A stretch of DNA of 64,000 nucleotides from Serripes groenlandicus (Eukaryota; Mollusca; Bivalvia; Cardiida; Cardiidae). The notes below the pieces were generated by a model. That model saw nothing but the letters and a program-made list of their open reading frames with translations. It was not told the DNA's origin and searched no databases. The DNA lies in the NCBI GenBank assembly GCA_031761405.1, contig JASEVX010000012.1, positions 23,279,723 to 23,343,722 of the forward strand, written 5' to 3'. Below are positions 10,160-21,700 of this stretch, piece by piece. How positions within the stretch are numbered: the first letter of the stretch is position 1; every line of letters begins with the position of its first letter. A program made the translations under genes and the position numbers.

Positions 10160-10953
10160 GATTGATGGATTGATTGGTTGTGGTTTAAAGGAGATTTCAA
10201 CATTTGTTCAGTCATATCACGAGGGCTAGTTCACCCACTCATTTGTTTCCTGGCTTTCTCACACCAGTGACCAGTACTCCACACAACATACTTTCCAAGC
10301 AATTGACAGCATTTTCACATAGACTGTTAGCCAGTTGGTCAAAGACCAATGACTTGTTTTGATAAAAAACACGGCCCGTTTGAGATTTCAACATTTGTTC
10401 AGTCATATCACGAGGGCTAGTTCACCCACTCATTTGTTTCCTGGCTTTCTCACACCAGTGACCAGTACTCCACACAACATACTTTCCAAGCAATTGACAG
10501 CATTTACACATAGACTGTTAGCCAGTTGGTCAAAGACCAATGACTTGTTTTGATAAAAAACACGGCCCGTTTGAGATTTCAACATTTGTTCAGTCATATC
10601 ACGATGGCTAGTTCACCCACTCATTTGTTTCCTGGCTTTCTCACACCAGTGACCAGTACTCCACACAACATACTTTCCAAGCAATTGACAGCATTTACAC
10701 ATAGACTGTTAGCCAGTTGGTCAAAGACCAATGACTTGTTTTGATAAAAAACACGGCCCGTTTGAGATTTCAACATTTGTTCAGTCATATCACGATGGCT
10801 AGTTCACCCACTCATTTGTTTCCTGGCTTTCTCACACCAGTGACCAGTAATCAACACAACATACTTTCCAAGCAATTGACTGCAATTTCACATAGACTGT
10901 TAGCCAGTTGGTCGAAGATGAATGACTTGTTTTCATAAAAAACACGGCCCGTT
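10160..10953 (-). repeat. 191-bp tandem array derived from a SINE body
   Basis: Four units begin gagatttcaacatttgttca at about 10192, 10382, 10573 and 10764, spaced 190-191 bp. Each contains tcacccactcatttgtttcc, accagtactccacacaac and agccagttggtcaaag, the complement of the type B SINE body (compare 8459-8690 and 55586-55850). The tract begins with a SINE-tail-like gattgattgg. The repeated 64-residue ORFs only reflect the unit. Units are almost identical, so amplification is recent. Confidence 0.85.
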
Positions 10954-11201
10954 TGAGGGCTTGGCGTGAAACGGTTGTAACTAAAATTGGTATTTTTTTT
11001 ACCAATGTTAATCACCTCGCCATAAAGTCTTTATAAGCGTTAAATCATTTTTCTTGGTAAACAATGGAAATGTAGGTGCCATTGCTTGTTCTGAGCAATG
11101 GCATCTAAATTTGCATTGTTTACAAAGGGGTCAAAATTGCACCTAAACCAGGGTTTTCAAAATAGGTTTTTAGTTACAACCGTTTCACGCCAAGCCCTCG
11201 A
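10954..11201. mobile_element. MITE family F4 (GGCTTGGCGTG ends), complete
   Basis: The ends gagggcttggcgtgaaac and gtttcacgccaagccctc are perfect inverted repeats extending through ggttgtaactaaaa. The centre folds as a second hairpin (acaatggaaatgtaggtgcc... / ...catctaaatttgcattgt). About 248 bp, no ORF. It abuts the 191-bp array directly. Confidence 0.9.
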
Positions 11202-11243
11202 TATGCTTATATGAATTCTTCTCCTTGATGGTTGCATATATTT

Positions 11244-11366
11244 ACAGAAAATCCACATGAGGCGAAAAGTGTCTATCCGGGTTAGCCTGTGCGGTATGCT
11301 TAGGCTTAATCCGGGTCGATACTGTACGCAGAGTCCACACCGTTGGTTTTCTTGAGGGATGGCTCA
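11244..11366. mobile_element. MITE F1, right half
   Basis: Begins at acagaaaatccacatgagg and runs to the right terminus agggatggctca; the left half is missing. Confidence 0.8.
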
Positions 11367-11873
11367 TATATACATTTGCCAACTAGAGTTAGTGTAATGG
11401 AATTTGATAATTATGTCCTTAACTGAAAATTCTAAACTTTGACAATTTGGTATATTATCTTATTTGGTTTTGTGTCGCTCAGTTATCCCCTCATCTAAAG
11501 AGGGAACGTATAACTCACTAAAGTTATATGTAGATTACTAGTCAAATATCTGACTGGCAGATATCTAGTTCTGAACACGCTGGAAAACAACAACATTGTT
11601 TTCAAATGACATATATTCATTGGCATTCACTTAAATTGTCTACCAGTGTATGGCACGGGAGGTCATTGAAATATCTCCCACGTAAGTGGTGGTGTCTTGG
11701 GCATGTTTAGAAAGTAATGCGATGTTATTTCTAGAGTCACACATTCACAAAACGTTGCTGGTTTTTTGATATTTCGGAAAAAGGTTATAGTTCAGATTGT
11801 TACAAACAAGTCGTAGTCGACAGTGGTGACATTGATCTAGTCTTTTACCAAAAATTATATAGCTGCGATGATC
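11367..11873. other. no gene; spacer
   Basis: No domain-bearing ORF and no clear repeat. Confidence 0.4.
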
Positions 11874-12088
11874 TTTGTTTTATTGGGCTTTTACGCCGCA
11901 TTCGACATTATGTATATCACGACGACAGTTCACTTGTTCATGCTCCCTGGGTAAACAAACCAGTACTAGGCTAGGAAATGTGCATTGCCCAATAGCACCC
12001 CACCATGACCGTCGTGCCGCGACTGGGAATCGAACCCGGGACGCCCGGTTTCAAACCCCCAACGCTAACCACTCAACCACGGCGGATT
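11874..12088 (-). mobile_element. tRNA-derived SINE, type A, near full length
   Basis: On the minus strand, the head starts near 12088 (gccgtggttgagtggttagc as A box region; gggttcgattcccagtcgc as B box). The body contains gcctagtactggtttg and the end is aagtgaactgtc...cggcgtaaaagccc. The plus-strand ORF through it (11875-12255) is not a gene. Confidence 0.85.
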
Positions 12089-12738
12089 CAGATGAACGCT
12101 TCTTTATTGAGGTTTTAAATTGGCTTAAAGTCGGTGCAACCAATGTGGTTATACTATTTAAGACACCTCGTGTCTCTCACAGGTTATTTAGACAAGTAAT
12201 AATTTACATGATCACTGGCCCGTCTGCAGTCAAACAGTCATTATCTTCAAATTAACAATTACAAAAGAACTATTACACCTTGCGATTAACTATAACATTA
12301 ATACTACAATTAGTTTTCTACTCTCATGCTTAATTATGTGTAGAAATATTCTGATAAAATAGAATATACCATCAAATATTCGTCTTCGTGCTTCTGTTTA
12401 CCAGACAAGAATGGCATGCTTCCGACAAAATGCCGCAAAACACTCTATGTCAAAGTAAAAGAAGAGAATAAATATATGAATACGTTTTCATTCTTCCTAC
12501 AGGAAACAGTTAATTGACACAGTTTTCTTTAAATGGTGAAGGGAACTGTGTTGTACATTTCCAAATGATGAAACAAGAAAGCAATTTTGAGTAGGCTTTA
12601 TCTTAGGGAAACGGGTCAACTCGGCCTGTAAGCCACTCGGCCTCGGGTGAACTTGGCCGGATAAACACGGCTCGTTGTGCATTGTATGGTGCAGTGCAGA
12701 TACTCGGTAGAATCGGTGTTTCATCATATAATTATGCA
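12089..12738. other. no gene; spacer
   Basis: Contains a GC-richer patch at 12609-12675 in which actcggcc recurs with spacing, and nothing else recognisable. A minus-strand 80-residue ORF here has no motif. Confidence 0.4.
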
Positions 12739-12897
12739 AAAAAATGCGAAAATCGCAATATAAGATCGAATTTCTTTGATAATTTTAAAGTTGAAATAAT
12801 AATAACTTTACTATATTTTTATTTCAGCTCAACTATTTTTTCAACTTTAAAATTATCCAAGAAATTCGATTTTATATTGCGATTTTCGCACTTTTGT
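12739..12897. mobile_element. about 155-bp fold-back (hairpin) element
   Basis: Left arm aaatgcgaaaatcgcaatat continues through tcgaatttctttgataattt and aaagttgaaa. The right arm repeats this in reverse complement, ending atattgcgattttcgcactt. Stems are about 65 bp with few mismatches and a short A+T-rich loop. A fold-back MITE by structure; superfamily unknown. Confidence 0.85.
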
Positions 12898-12984
12898 TGT
12901 TGATTTATAACTGGGTTAAAATTGCTATAGGCTGAGGGATAGGCTGGTATAGCCTTGGGGGCCTTTGCTCATTATTTATAATCA

Positions 12985-13340
12985 AGCATATACGAATTAT
13001 TGCTCATCGACTCAAAATCTAACAAAATAGCTTCCAGTCCGTCAACCTCTAATTAGTTCATTTGAATAAAGACTCTCTCGAACGTAGATTGCTACTCCGC
13101 CTCCGAGACGATTCTTCATGTCGAGGCGGTAAGGTAGATACAAATTTGGAAGTATTTGAGAAGTAAGCCAAGTTTCTGTGAAGACAAGAATGTTGCAGGG
13201 TTGTAATTCTACTGATAAAAGGTAAGTTTTCGACTTCAAACTTTCAATTTTAGGATGCATAATTAGTTGAAGGTCCGTTTTGTGTGGCTTCTGAATTAGT
13301 ATCTGGTTAGCTGTATTAGGACCGGGATAAGTGTCCACGT
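12985..13340 (-). pseudogene. LINE endonuclease (APE-type) fragment, frameshifted
   Basis: The minus-strand ORF 13338-13042 contains NILVFTETWL and LGGGVAIYVRESL, hallmark segments of the N-terminal endonuclease of non-LTR retrotransposons (TETWL carries the catalytic Glu). The frame stops after LIRG. The homology resumes in another frame as EVDGLEAILLDFES, matching the expected next segment, so there is a frameshift. About 115 residues of an endonuclease domain that is normally over 200 remain; no RT follows. Dead copy. Confidence 0.85.
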
Positions 13341-13402
13341 CTTCAGAAATCAGAATGAACTAGAATTATCACTGAAGGTGATGAATACCCCCAACTTGTG
13401 CC

Positions 13403-13843
13403 TGACAATATACATATGTTTGAGAAATTCAAGGGGACATAACTCATTTAAAAATAACTCCAGTGCAACAGGCCGATAATATGCACAACTAGGCTTGGTA
13501 TCAATCATTCTTGTGAAGTTATATTGAATTCTGACCAAGGGTTGTTGATAAATAGTGTTCACAAGAAATGTCGACAATATACATATGTATGAGAAATTCA
13601 AGGGGCCATAACTCATTTAAAAATAATTCCAGTGCAACACGCCGACAATATGCACAACTAGGCTTGGTATTAATCATTCTTGTGAAGTTATATTGAATTC
13701 TGACCAAGGGTTGTTGATAAATAGTGTTCACAAGAAATGTCGACAATATACATATGTATGAGAAATTCAAGGGGCCATAACTCATTTAAAAATAATTACA
13801 GTGCAACACGCCGACAATATGCACAACTAGGCTTAGCATCAAT
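13403..13843. repeat. 169-bp tandem repeat, about 2.6 copies
   Basis: gacaatatacatatgt occurs at about 13403, 13572 and 13741 (period 169). Units contain ttcaaggggccataactca and gttgttgataaatagtg. The third unit is cut by an F1 fragment at 13844. The repeated minus-strand 88-residue ORFs are the unit read through, not genes. Confidence 0.9.
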
Positions 13844-13960
13844 CATTCCGTCTCAGGGGTATACAGTAACGAGTCCTGAAACAAAAAATCTACATGAGGC
13901 GAAAAATGTCTGTCCGGGTTAGCTTGCGCGGCATGTTGAGGGTTATCAGGGTTGAATAAT
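13844..13960. mobile_element. MITE F1 internal fragment
   Basis: cattccgtctcaggggtata through cctgaaac, catgaggcgaaaaatgtctg and gcgcggcatg; both termini are missing. Confidence 0.75.
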
Positions 13961-14149
13961 TTGGTTGTTTGGTTTTCTCTGACCAATCAGATACTTGAGT
14001 ACAATTTCTGAGCACAAATTAATTTGTTATAGTTCTGGAGCCAGTTTATTCGTCCTCATCTAGTACTCTGGTTTGTCATGTTTGCCACGGTATACTGAAC
14101 GAACACTGCTTTTTCGTTTTTATCCCATACGTCTGTATGTGTGTTGTGG

Positions 14150-14345
14150 TATAGAAGGTCGCGGGTTTTGATCCTCGGTTTTGATCCTCGGTCGAATTAT
14201 ACAAAATATTTCAAAATGGTAGCGAGGCGTTCAGGGTAGCGGATTAAACAGCATTACGACTGCCTGACTGGTGGTGTCAGGATGAACTGGTGTCTGACCC
14301 AGAAAACACCGTGATGCAACTGGATTTTTTTAAACTCTTTCAGCG
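14150..14345 (+). mobile_element. SINE-like fragment, type C
   Basis: gtcgcgggttttgatcctcgg is a diverged B-box region (the gttttgatcctcgg part is duplicated). It is followed by tggtggtgtcaggatgaact and cagaaaacaccgtgatg. Distantly like 60805-61030. Confidence 0.4.
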
Positions 14346-14724
14346 CCGAATGAGGGACATTAGTGATAATTATATTATCTCCCTTGTCAGATAAAGACTA
14401 AGGAAGACCAAATAGTTGGTAGGTCCTTTAAGTTGGAATCCTTTGTCTTTATCGCTTTTTCGCAATGAGATATTGCAATTACTCTGTACACATTAATCAT
14501 AAATGTGTTAATTAAAGTGATGATTCAAAAGAGAAAATTTACATAGCATTGTTTAAAGAAAACAAATGTGGAATTACTAATCAATCTAATAACAGTTGGC
14601 CAAGAAAATGCAATTATAAGTGCACCATCTAGTGCAAAGAAACCAATGATAAAAACAGAGGAAACCAAATGATAGGACCTAGCTAGATGTAGAGAGTATT
14701 AAAGGGGGATAACTGACCGATGTC

Positions 14725-14922
14725 TCCATTTGTTTAAAGTAGACTCTTCCATGTTCAAAATCGGGCGTCTTCATTTCTCATGTAATAAAAGTTTGGACTA
14801 TTTTGATAACGAAAAGACAAACAATGCTGATTTCAGGTGAGACAGCTCGTTACGAGCTGACTCACCTGAATCAGTATTGTTTGCAAAACATCAATATTGC
14901 TTATGGCGCTGAAAGAGTTAAA
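14725..14922. mobile_element. hairpin MITE F3
   Basis: Left arm tgtttaaagtagactcttcc; central palindrome caggtgagacagctcgtt / acgagctgactcacctg; right end ggcgctgaaagagttaa. The left terminal 15 bp are diverged; a lone tctttcagcgccgaatg at 14338 may be another copy's end. Confidence 0.8.
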
Positions 14923-14984
14923 GCGGCGTAAAACACCAAACACAATCAAACTGTTTTTACTTTCACTATGTTTTTGGTTTGTTT

Positions 14985-15270
14985 GTTAGATTGGATTTCA
15001 ATAAGTGCAAGTCATAGCACAGCGACGAGTTCACATACCCATGTGTTTCCTGACTTTCTAACAATAGTACTCCACATAACAGTATTTCCAGGCAACTGGA
15101 TACTTTTTTTCACATATAATGTTAGCCTATTGTTGGAAGACGTATGTCATTTTTCGCATTGACTTTTGTCAAACGTCGAAAAAAAAACAAATGATGGCCG
15201 AGCGAGGGTTCGAAGTCATAAATCCTAGATAGATACCCCGCTCAGCTACCGCATGAGCTACCGAGACTTG
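14985..15270 (-). mobile_element. tRNA-derived SINE, type B
   Basis: The head on the minus strand contains agctcatgcggtagctgag (A box) and ggttcgaacc-like B box near 15200. The body includes gtcaatgcgaaaaatgac and cttccaacaatagg. The 3' end near 14985 is degraded. Confidence 0.7.
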
Positions 15271-15344
15271 TTTTAAATGTTGGTTTTGAGAAAACCAGTT
15301 AATTTTATTTAGCAGCAACTTATTCTGGGAACAATAATTCCAAG

Positions 15345-15705
15345 TTTATTCAACTTTTGTTTTATTATATAAAGAGAATTTTGACATTTGTTACCAAATG
15401 TTTTCAAGGTTGTCTGCTGCAGATTTTTGTTTTATATGGGAAAAGGGTTAACGTCGCTTTCAACAGTATTCCAGACATATCACAGCGTTTCCCGAGTAAA
15501 TAACCAGTAACGCTGGAAAGATATCAGTGCATCAGTCGGACCGACCGAATCCCTGGCTGTCAATCCCACATACAGAAGCTTTCTGACGCTTCTGCAGCTG
15601 ACTGCATTGGAAACATTGTTGCAACAGGATAAACTGCTCATCATGAGCAATTTCGATATTTGATACATTTGTTGAACTCTAGTCAATGAATACACGTTTA
15701 TTTAT
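15345..15705. mobile_element. rearranged F2 MITE halves
   Basis: 15345-15452 is a right half (tgttttcaaggttgtctgctgc to gggaaaagggttaac). 15571-15705 carries a gcttctgcagctgactgc arm and the central hairpin (actgctcatcatgagca). Both halves lie in an order unlike an intact element. Confidence 0.55.
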
Positions 15706-15751
15706 AAAGGTTTGTAAACAGTTTTAACTCATTTGCTGTAGATGTATTGTA

Positions 15752-17449
15752 CAGTACAGCTCACGCGGATAACGCGTTTTCCGCGATCCCACGATGGACA
15801 AATATTTTTCATCGCGGATAATCACCGCAATTCAACCTATATGATCACCGCAATACCGCCTACGGGCTAATTATATCACCGCGATTGACATGTCGTCGAT
15901 TCGAGATTCTTATCTATTCTTATCTATTTTGAAATCACCGCGATTCCACTGCAATATTTACCTGTAAAAATGTTATACTTTTATTAAAAAGTTTTTTTTT
16001 TTCCCGATTATGTACATGTACACGTTTATTGACGAATTGTGATTATGTTATGACACAACTTGCTAAAATTCATTCCATTTCAGCAAATTATTCGAAAAAC
16101 AGTGGAAGATTGTGTTTGTTTACGATAAGGTCAAGTTTCGTAATAGAAAATGGCGGACATCGGATATATGTTTATCATACATATGATTATCTCACATTTT
16201 TTAGTAAGAGAGAAATATTGTTAAATTACAATACATGTACATGTACATTGTATATATATCTTTGAATTTTGTATATACAGTACATGTACTTGAATCTCTT
16301 AATAAAGACAGATTGTTGATTTTTGAGCTTTTCTTATCAACTTAATAAATGAATTATCCAATTGTAATATTGTTGAAAATGATAAATTTTCATTATAACG
16401 CAATGTGTTGTACAGAGTAGAAACATAGTAAAATTAATTTTACATGTAGTTATGTATTGCACTTTATTATGAAGCAACTTGTCGTAAAGCTCAGTAACGT
16501 CAATTAGTTTAATATCCCTTTTAAATGTGAACACTGAATTTCAATTGACATACGCGAGTTGAAGACAAGAGTAAATCGTCATCAAATCAGATTATATAGC
16601 GTAATGGATTTAAGTGTCCGCCCCCGAAAATAATTGCTTAATTTGTATGAAAACATGTATAGATGAGAGAAACACATTTTAATTTGTTTGCGTCACCTTA
16701 ATTCACAAGTATTTTTATGAGTAAAACATGCCAATTAATGAGACTTCGTAATCTCTTTCAATTCAGATAATTAGTTTTTGGTTGTTTAATTAAATCCGGG
16801 ACTAACATGGGCGCTTCACACTTCTTTGTTTGCAAAGTTTGTTTTTGTTATTCAGCCGACTTTGAAACAGGTTTTAAAGAAATAATTTATAGGCGATTAA
16901 GAATGAACGATGCATTGGTAATTGTGGTGATTGACAATGGAATTACGGCATTTATTAGTGAGATTTAAAGTAAGCTACACATCTTTCAGGCATAATTAAC
17001 AGTTTTATTATCACGTAGTTGTATCGTTTACAGAATACATCAAGTTTAGGGGAATTGTATTGATGAATTTTAATGAATTAAGTTGTTACGCATATATGCT
17101 GCTTTATAGTTAGTACTGATTTATAATCAGTATCCTCTTCAACAACATTTATTAGTACTGTAATGAAATAAAAATTAAAAATTAAAAAAAAACTCCCAGC
17201 AAAACGGCGAGAAAAAGCTTATCTATTCAAAAATATATCACCGCGATTCCGCGGTGGTTCCACCGCAACTCCACGATGATCGGTTTTATCAACCCCCTGG
17301 GGTTATCTTGTTGCGTCCGCGATGGACATAAAAACAAATCGCGGTGATGGGTGGAATTCCACCCACCTTCGCGGACCAAAATATTTGTCCGCGTTGACAT
17401 TTGTCCGCGGTGGCTCGCGGACGATGCGTTTTCCGCGTGAGCTGTACTG
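15752..17449. mobile_element. 1.7-kb TA-flanked DNA element, non-autonomous
   Basis: Left end CAGTACAGCTCACGCGGA and right end TCCGCGTGAGCTGTACTG are perfect inverted repeats directly flanked by TA on both sides (15750-15751, 17450-17451). TA target plus CAGT start suggests the Tc1/mariner/pogo superfamily (inference). Subterminal regions are packed with ccgcg and caccgcgattcc motifs in both orientations (15770-15955 and 17235-17430). The middle (16000-17200) is A+T-rich with only short ORFs and no transposase. Confidence 0.85.
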
Positions 17450-17451
17450 TA

Positions 17452-18629
17452 TACGGGTTTAGCCAAATGATAATTGATGATTCTTTGTCGAAATCAAATT
17501 TGTTTCCAAACATCTTGGCCTTATTAACAGAACTGTGTTTAACAGGCTCACATTTCTGGTCAAATATTAAGAGTGTGTTCAAGGGGAGTTATTGTGATTG
17601 CTTTGTGTAGGTTGTCCATCATCCATTGTTCGTCATCAACAGTTTGCATGTTAACGCACTCAGTGACCACTATTTAAATCCGATCTTCATCATACTTATT
17701 CACTCGAGACTTATGAGGCTTGGTTAGATTGTTTATCGTGATGGTATCTACGTCAACACCAATTAACAACAACGCACATACAAGTATTTACCTATACATG
17801 TTACATAATTGTTCATTTTGATATTGTGCATTTACAAGTCGTATTTTGTTATCATAGTAACCTATAAGAAAGAATATCCTTGGTCTTTTTGGGAAACATG
17901 TACATAATATTACCATGTGTCTGATTCCAAGATCAGTTGGTATAATTGTTCTTTGGGAGACCCTCTACAAATGTCATATTGATTAGTTGATAAATATGGC
18001 TCCAATGTGGCATCAAACAAGGTTCAAAAGGGGGCGTTTCTTGTTTTACTTGTATGTATAGTAAAAACATATAAAAACTATTTAATTTCTATTAAATCAG
18101 GTGAGTGATTTAGGAACATCATGATCCACTTGAATGTGTATATAGTGAACACTTTAAAATCTTCCTGTCCAAAAGTAACGGTCCGATTTGAAAATAATTT
18201 GGCACAAATATTTCTTGGTGACCTTTTAACAAAAAAGTAAATTATGTCTTTTTCTTCCTTCAATGACCATCCATTCGGTTACATTTTATACACTTAAATT
18301 TCTATGCTGGCTACTTTCCTGGTATTATTATCAATCAAACTCCGCACACGTGCATTGCAACGTTGGTATTTAGTATAAAGGAATCTGGTCTTGATGTTGT
18401 TGTCATAGTCAATAAAAATCCATAGGCAGCATAGATATACAATTGATTGCATAACGTTAAGTTACGAATTCCAACACAACCGTTTTACCATTACTTTCAG
18501 TGATTTGATTAAAGTATTTACCAAGACCCGTCATTGGTTCTTGTGTAAAGGCATGCTTGTTCGTAGAAAGTCGGTTAAAAACGCTTGCGACATTCTGTTC
18601 ATGCTGAATGAATACAGAAAAAGCATTAA
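17452..18629. other. no gene; probable old interspersed repeat
   Basis: Phrases such as gaaaataatttggcacaa and cttggtgaccttt (18190-18240) and aagtcgtattttgttatcat look like decayed mollusc-type interspersed repeat sequence (inference from general familiarity). No domain-bearing ORF. Confidence 0.35.
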
Positions 18630-18843
18630 ATGTTTACTCTTTCAGCAATGCCAATTTTATGAAATGTGCAAGCAATGCAGATTCAGCTGAGACAACTCGT
18701 AATGAGATGTCTCACCTGTATTTAGTATAGTTGGCCTTTAAGTTATCAATATATTCCAAAACTCATATTACATGCAAAATGTAGTCGCCCTTTTCGTTTT
18801 GAATATGGAAGAATCTATAGGTATTTCGGCACCGAAAGAGTTA
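18630..18843. mobile_element. hairpin MITE F3, diverged
   Basis: tttactctttcagcaatgcc at the left, central inverted cagctgagacaactcgt / atgagatgtctcacctg, right end ggcaccgaaagagttag. Flanking tta/tta is in line with a TTAA target. Confidence 0.75.
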
Positions 18844-19150
18844 GAAGTGGTTGTAACGATAGCCTCCCTCTCTCACCCTGATATTTGATCGATTCATTAT
18901 TGTAATATATTTATGATTGTATGTTGTAATTTGAGCCGGAGGTCTATATTATTGTTATTACTGAATAAAGTTAATTACGAAACTAAACCTAATATGTGAT
19001 ATGCAGAGATTCGTACCAAACCCCTACCTACCGTGTCATATATCAGTTCACCTAGAATGAGTACCAATATTTCACACACCATTAACGTTTTAGCCCTATG
19101 ATCGAAGACGCATGCCATTACTCACAGTGTAATTACATGCAGTAGACATA
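18844..19150. other. no feature seen
   Basis: A+T-rich spacer between F3 and F1 elements. Confidence 0.4.
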
Positions 19151-19320
19151 TGAGCCATTTCACGAGAAAACAAACATTATGAACTCTGCGTAATGTATCG
19201 GACAGATCAGTCTGCGCAGTCCACAAAGTCTAATCCGGGCCGACACGTTCCGCATAAGGTCGATAAAAGAATAGAGTAATCATTTCTGAAACAAACAATT
19301 AGCCTGCGCGCTATTTTCTG
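19151..19320. mobile_element. MITE F1, left part
   Basis: tgagccatttcacgagaaaa, ctgcgtaatgtatcgg and tttctgaaacaaac are present, then the element breaks off at gcgcgctattttctgg; the right third is missing. Confidence 0.8.
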
Positions 19321-19494
19321 GAACAGATACGTCTTTCAAAAATGGAAAAGCAGTAGTTTTGATTGCTTATACAAGCAATCAGAAACAGCTGTTGGATTGT
19401 TTTCTTGACACTATTTCTTTTATATGATAAACCCATCAAAATAAATGAATTACGAAATTGCCCGTATATAAATTGATTTGGCATAAAGACTCGT

Positions 19495-19575
19495 GGGTCC
19501 TTTGTTTTTATCATCGGAAAGAATGTTTGCCGAGCAGGGATTCGAAGCCACCAGTCGTAGAACATGATCGATTGG
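19495..19575 (-). mobile_element. SINE type B head fragment
   Basis: catcggaaagaatgtttgcc followed by gcagggattcgaagccac (B box on the minus strand). Short piece. Confidence 0.5.
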
Positions 19576-19686
19576 CGTTTAACGCCGTTTCAACGCTAGT
19601 TCAGTTATATCCATATGATCTGTCACGTCATCCCTTCTTCCTCAAACAGCAGGTCATCGGAAATCTTCTCACATAACATAGGAAGC

Positions 19687-19797
19687 TGAATTTGTAATTA
19701 TGACGTAATAGAAGCGCGCACCTGCGTGCTGTTCTATTTATGCAAATATAACATCACGTAGGTGCGCGCTATTCTGACGTCATTGTTACAAATTCAA
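19687..19797. mobile_element. about 110-bp fold-back element
   Basis: gaatttgtaattatgacgta and gaagcgcgcacctgcgtg are mirrored by acgtaggtgcgcgctattct and gacgtcattgttacaaattc. Each arm is about 45 bp with a short loop. Confidence 0.8.
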
Positions 19798-19799
19798 CT

Positions 19800-20160
19800 G
19801 CCTGTGCACACATAGACATTAAGCACATTTATTGACAACGAATGACACTAGACACAGTTACTTTTGTCAATCATCGAGAATAATGGAAGATCTTACTGGG
19901 ATTCGAACTCACAGCGCCTGCATCGATATCCCTCGCTGTTCCTGACTAAACTATCGCGACTCATGCATGGATCAAGAACCCTTCAACGTTATCAATATTC
20001 TTTCAGCGTCAAAAGTCGGATAATTATAAAGACCCTCAAATTGGTAATGGCTGCTTCCCTCCTTGACGATCAGGTTGTTTACCCAGGAAACGCCGTGATA
20101 TGACTTAAAATGTCGAAAACGGCGTGACTCACCAAAACAATAAATAAATAAATCAATCAA
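19800..20160. mobile_element. SINE type B pieces in opposite orientations
   Basis: 19800-19965 is minus-oriented (ctgggattcgaactcacagc is the B-box region; acttttgtcaatcatcgag is the body). 20040-20160 is plus-oriented and ends gaaaacggcgtgactcacc followed by an aataaataaatcaatc tail. Confidence 0.6.
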
Positions 20161-20786
20161 TCGTTATCCATGGTGTTTCAGCCTCAAAAGAAGGAAAATA
20201 CCAAATACTTTAACAAGCTTGAAAACACAGCATAGCGTAGGTACTTGCCGCATGGCTCTTTACTCTTCATGGGTCGTTTAATTACAGTATTTGCTCATTG
20301 AAAGCTTTTACTGCCTTTTTACGACGACGATTTGGAAAAATGTTTACATCGGTTGTTAGATTATTTGTAGAATTATATCATGTATATCAGAATATTTAAA
20401 TATGTATACAAATAACGGTGACTTATAGGCCCAAAAAGCCTGGTGCGACTATTCTTCTTATATTGTTAACCAAAATATGTTCTAGAAATAAAACAAATTT
20501 TGTTGATAAAAAGAATCTTATCTTATCTTTCTTTCGAATTGTAGTTGTTTGCCTTGGCGCTTTGGGCTGTTGGTGTCATGATAAATATACAAGCAGTACT
20601 AGTAATTCAACCAGGAAACGCCGTAATATTATAGATTATTGTATCTTTCTGGGAAAATATAGTACACGCTTTGGCTGAGAACTGCGCCGAAGGAACGATT
20701 CCATTTTGAAAAAACGGATCGTATTATAGATTTACCTGCGGCGTACGGGCGGGCGGGCGGGCTGGCATCGGGCGGCGTCCAGTATG
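20161..20786. other. no gene; possible LINE tail at 20418-20530
   Basis: 20418-20445 (gtgacttataggcccaaaaa, gcctggtg) resembles the LINE 3' UTR at 10033. 20560-20635 has a SINE-like caaccaggaaacgccgtaat. 20740-20775 is a GC-rich cgggcgggcgggcggg run leading into the 161-bp array. Confidence 0.4.
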
Positions 20787-21700
20787 TTGTCAGCTCAATA
20801 ACTTTAGAAGCATTTGTCCAATTATCACCAAATGTTGTCAGAATGTGATTTGGGATAATATCTCGGACAAGTTCGATAAATAGCCATATCGCTTTAGTCA
20901 ATCAAGAGTTATCGCCCTTTAATTATAGAAATTACCAAACATTGGTCTTGTCAGCTCAATAACTTTAGAAGCCTTTGTCTAATCATCACCAAATATAGTC
21001 AGAATGTGTATTGGCATGATATCTCGGACAAGTTTGATAATTAACTATATCGCTTTAGTCAATCAAGAGTTATCGCTCTTTAACTATAGAAATTACCTAA
21101 AATTGGTCTTGTCAGCTCAATAACTTTAGAAGCCTTTGTCCTATCATCACCAAATTTGGTTAGAATTTGTATTGGCATAGAATCTCGGATAAGTTTGATA
21201 ACTAACTATATCGCCTGAGTCAATTGAGAGTTATTGCACTTTAATTATAGAAATTACCTAAAATTGGTCTTGTCAGCTCAATAACTTTAGAAGCCTTTAT
21301 CCAATCATTATCAAATTTGGTCAGAATGTGTATTGGCATAATATCTCAAACAAGTTCGATAACTAGCTATATCGCTATAGTCAATCGAGAGTTATCGCTC
21401 TTTAATTATAGAAATTACCTAAAATTGGTCTTGTCAGCTCAATAACTTTAGGAGCCTTTGTCTAATCATCCCCAAATTTAGTCAGAATGTGTATTGGCAT
21501 AATATCTTGGACAAGTTCAATAACTAGCCATATCGCTTAAGTCAATAGAGAGTTATTGCCCTTTAATTATAGAAATTAACTAAAATTGGTCTTGTCAGCT
21601 AAATAACATGTGAAGCCTTTATATGATCATCACCAAATTTAGACAATATGTTGATGGGCAGAATATCTTGGTCAGGTTTGATAACTTACAACGTTATCTT
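20787..21700. repeat. 161-bp tandem repeat, about 5.7 copies
   Basis: cttgtcagctcaataac recurs at 20787 (variant), 20947, 21108, 21269, 21430 and 21591, spacing 160-161 bp. Units contain atcaccaaatttggtcaga and agagttatcgccctttaatt, phrasing seen in dispersed bivalve repeats (general knowledge). Copies have diverged at many positions, so this is an old array. Confidence 0.92.

Noticed and set aside
11875..12255. 126-codon plus-strand ORF
   Set aside because: Mostly the antisense of a type A SINE; the peptide reflects the tRNA-like head (NRTRDARFQTP).
13350..13785. Duplicated 88-codon minus-strand gene pair
   Set aside because: The two ORFs are the 169-bp tandem repeat read twice; the shared peptide is repeat-derived.
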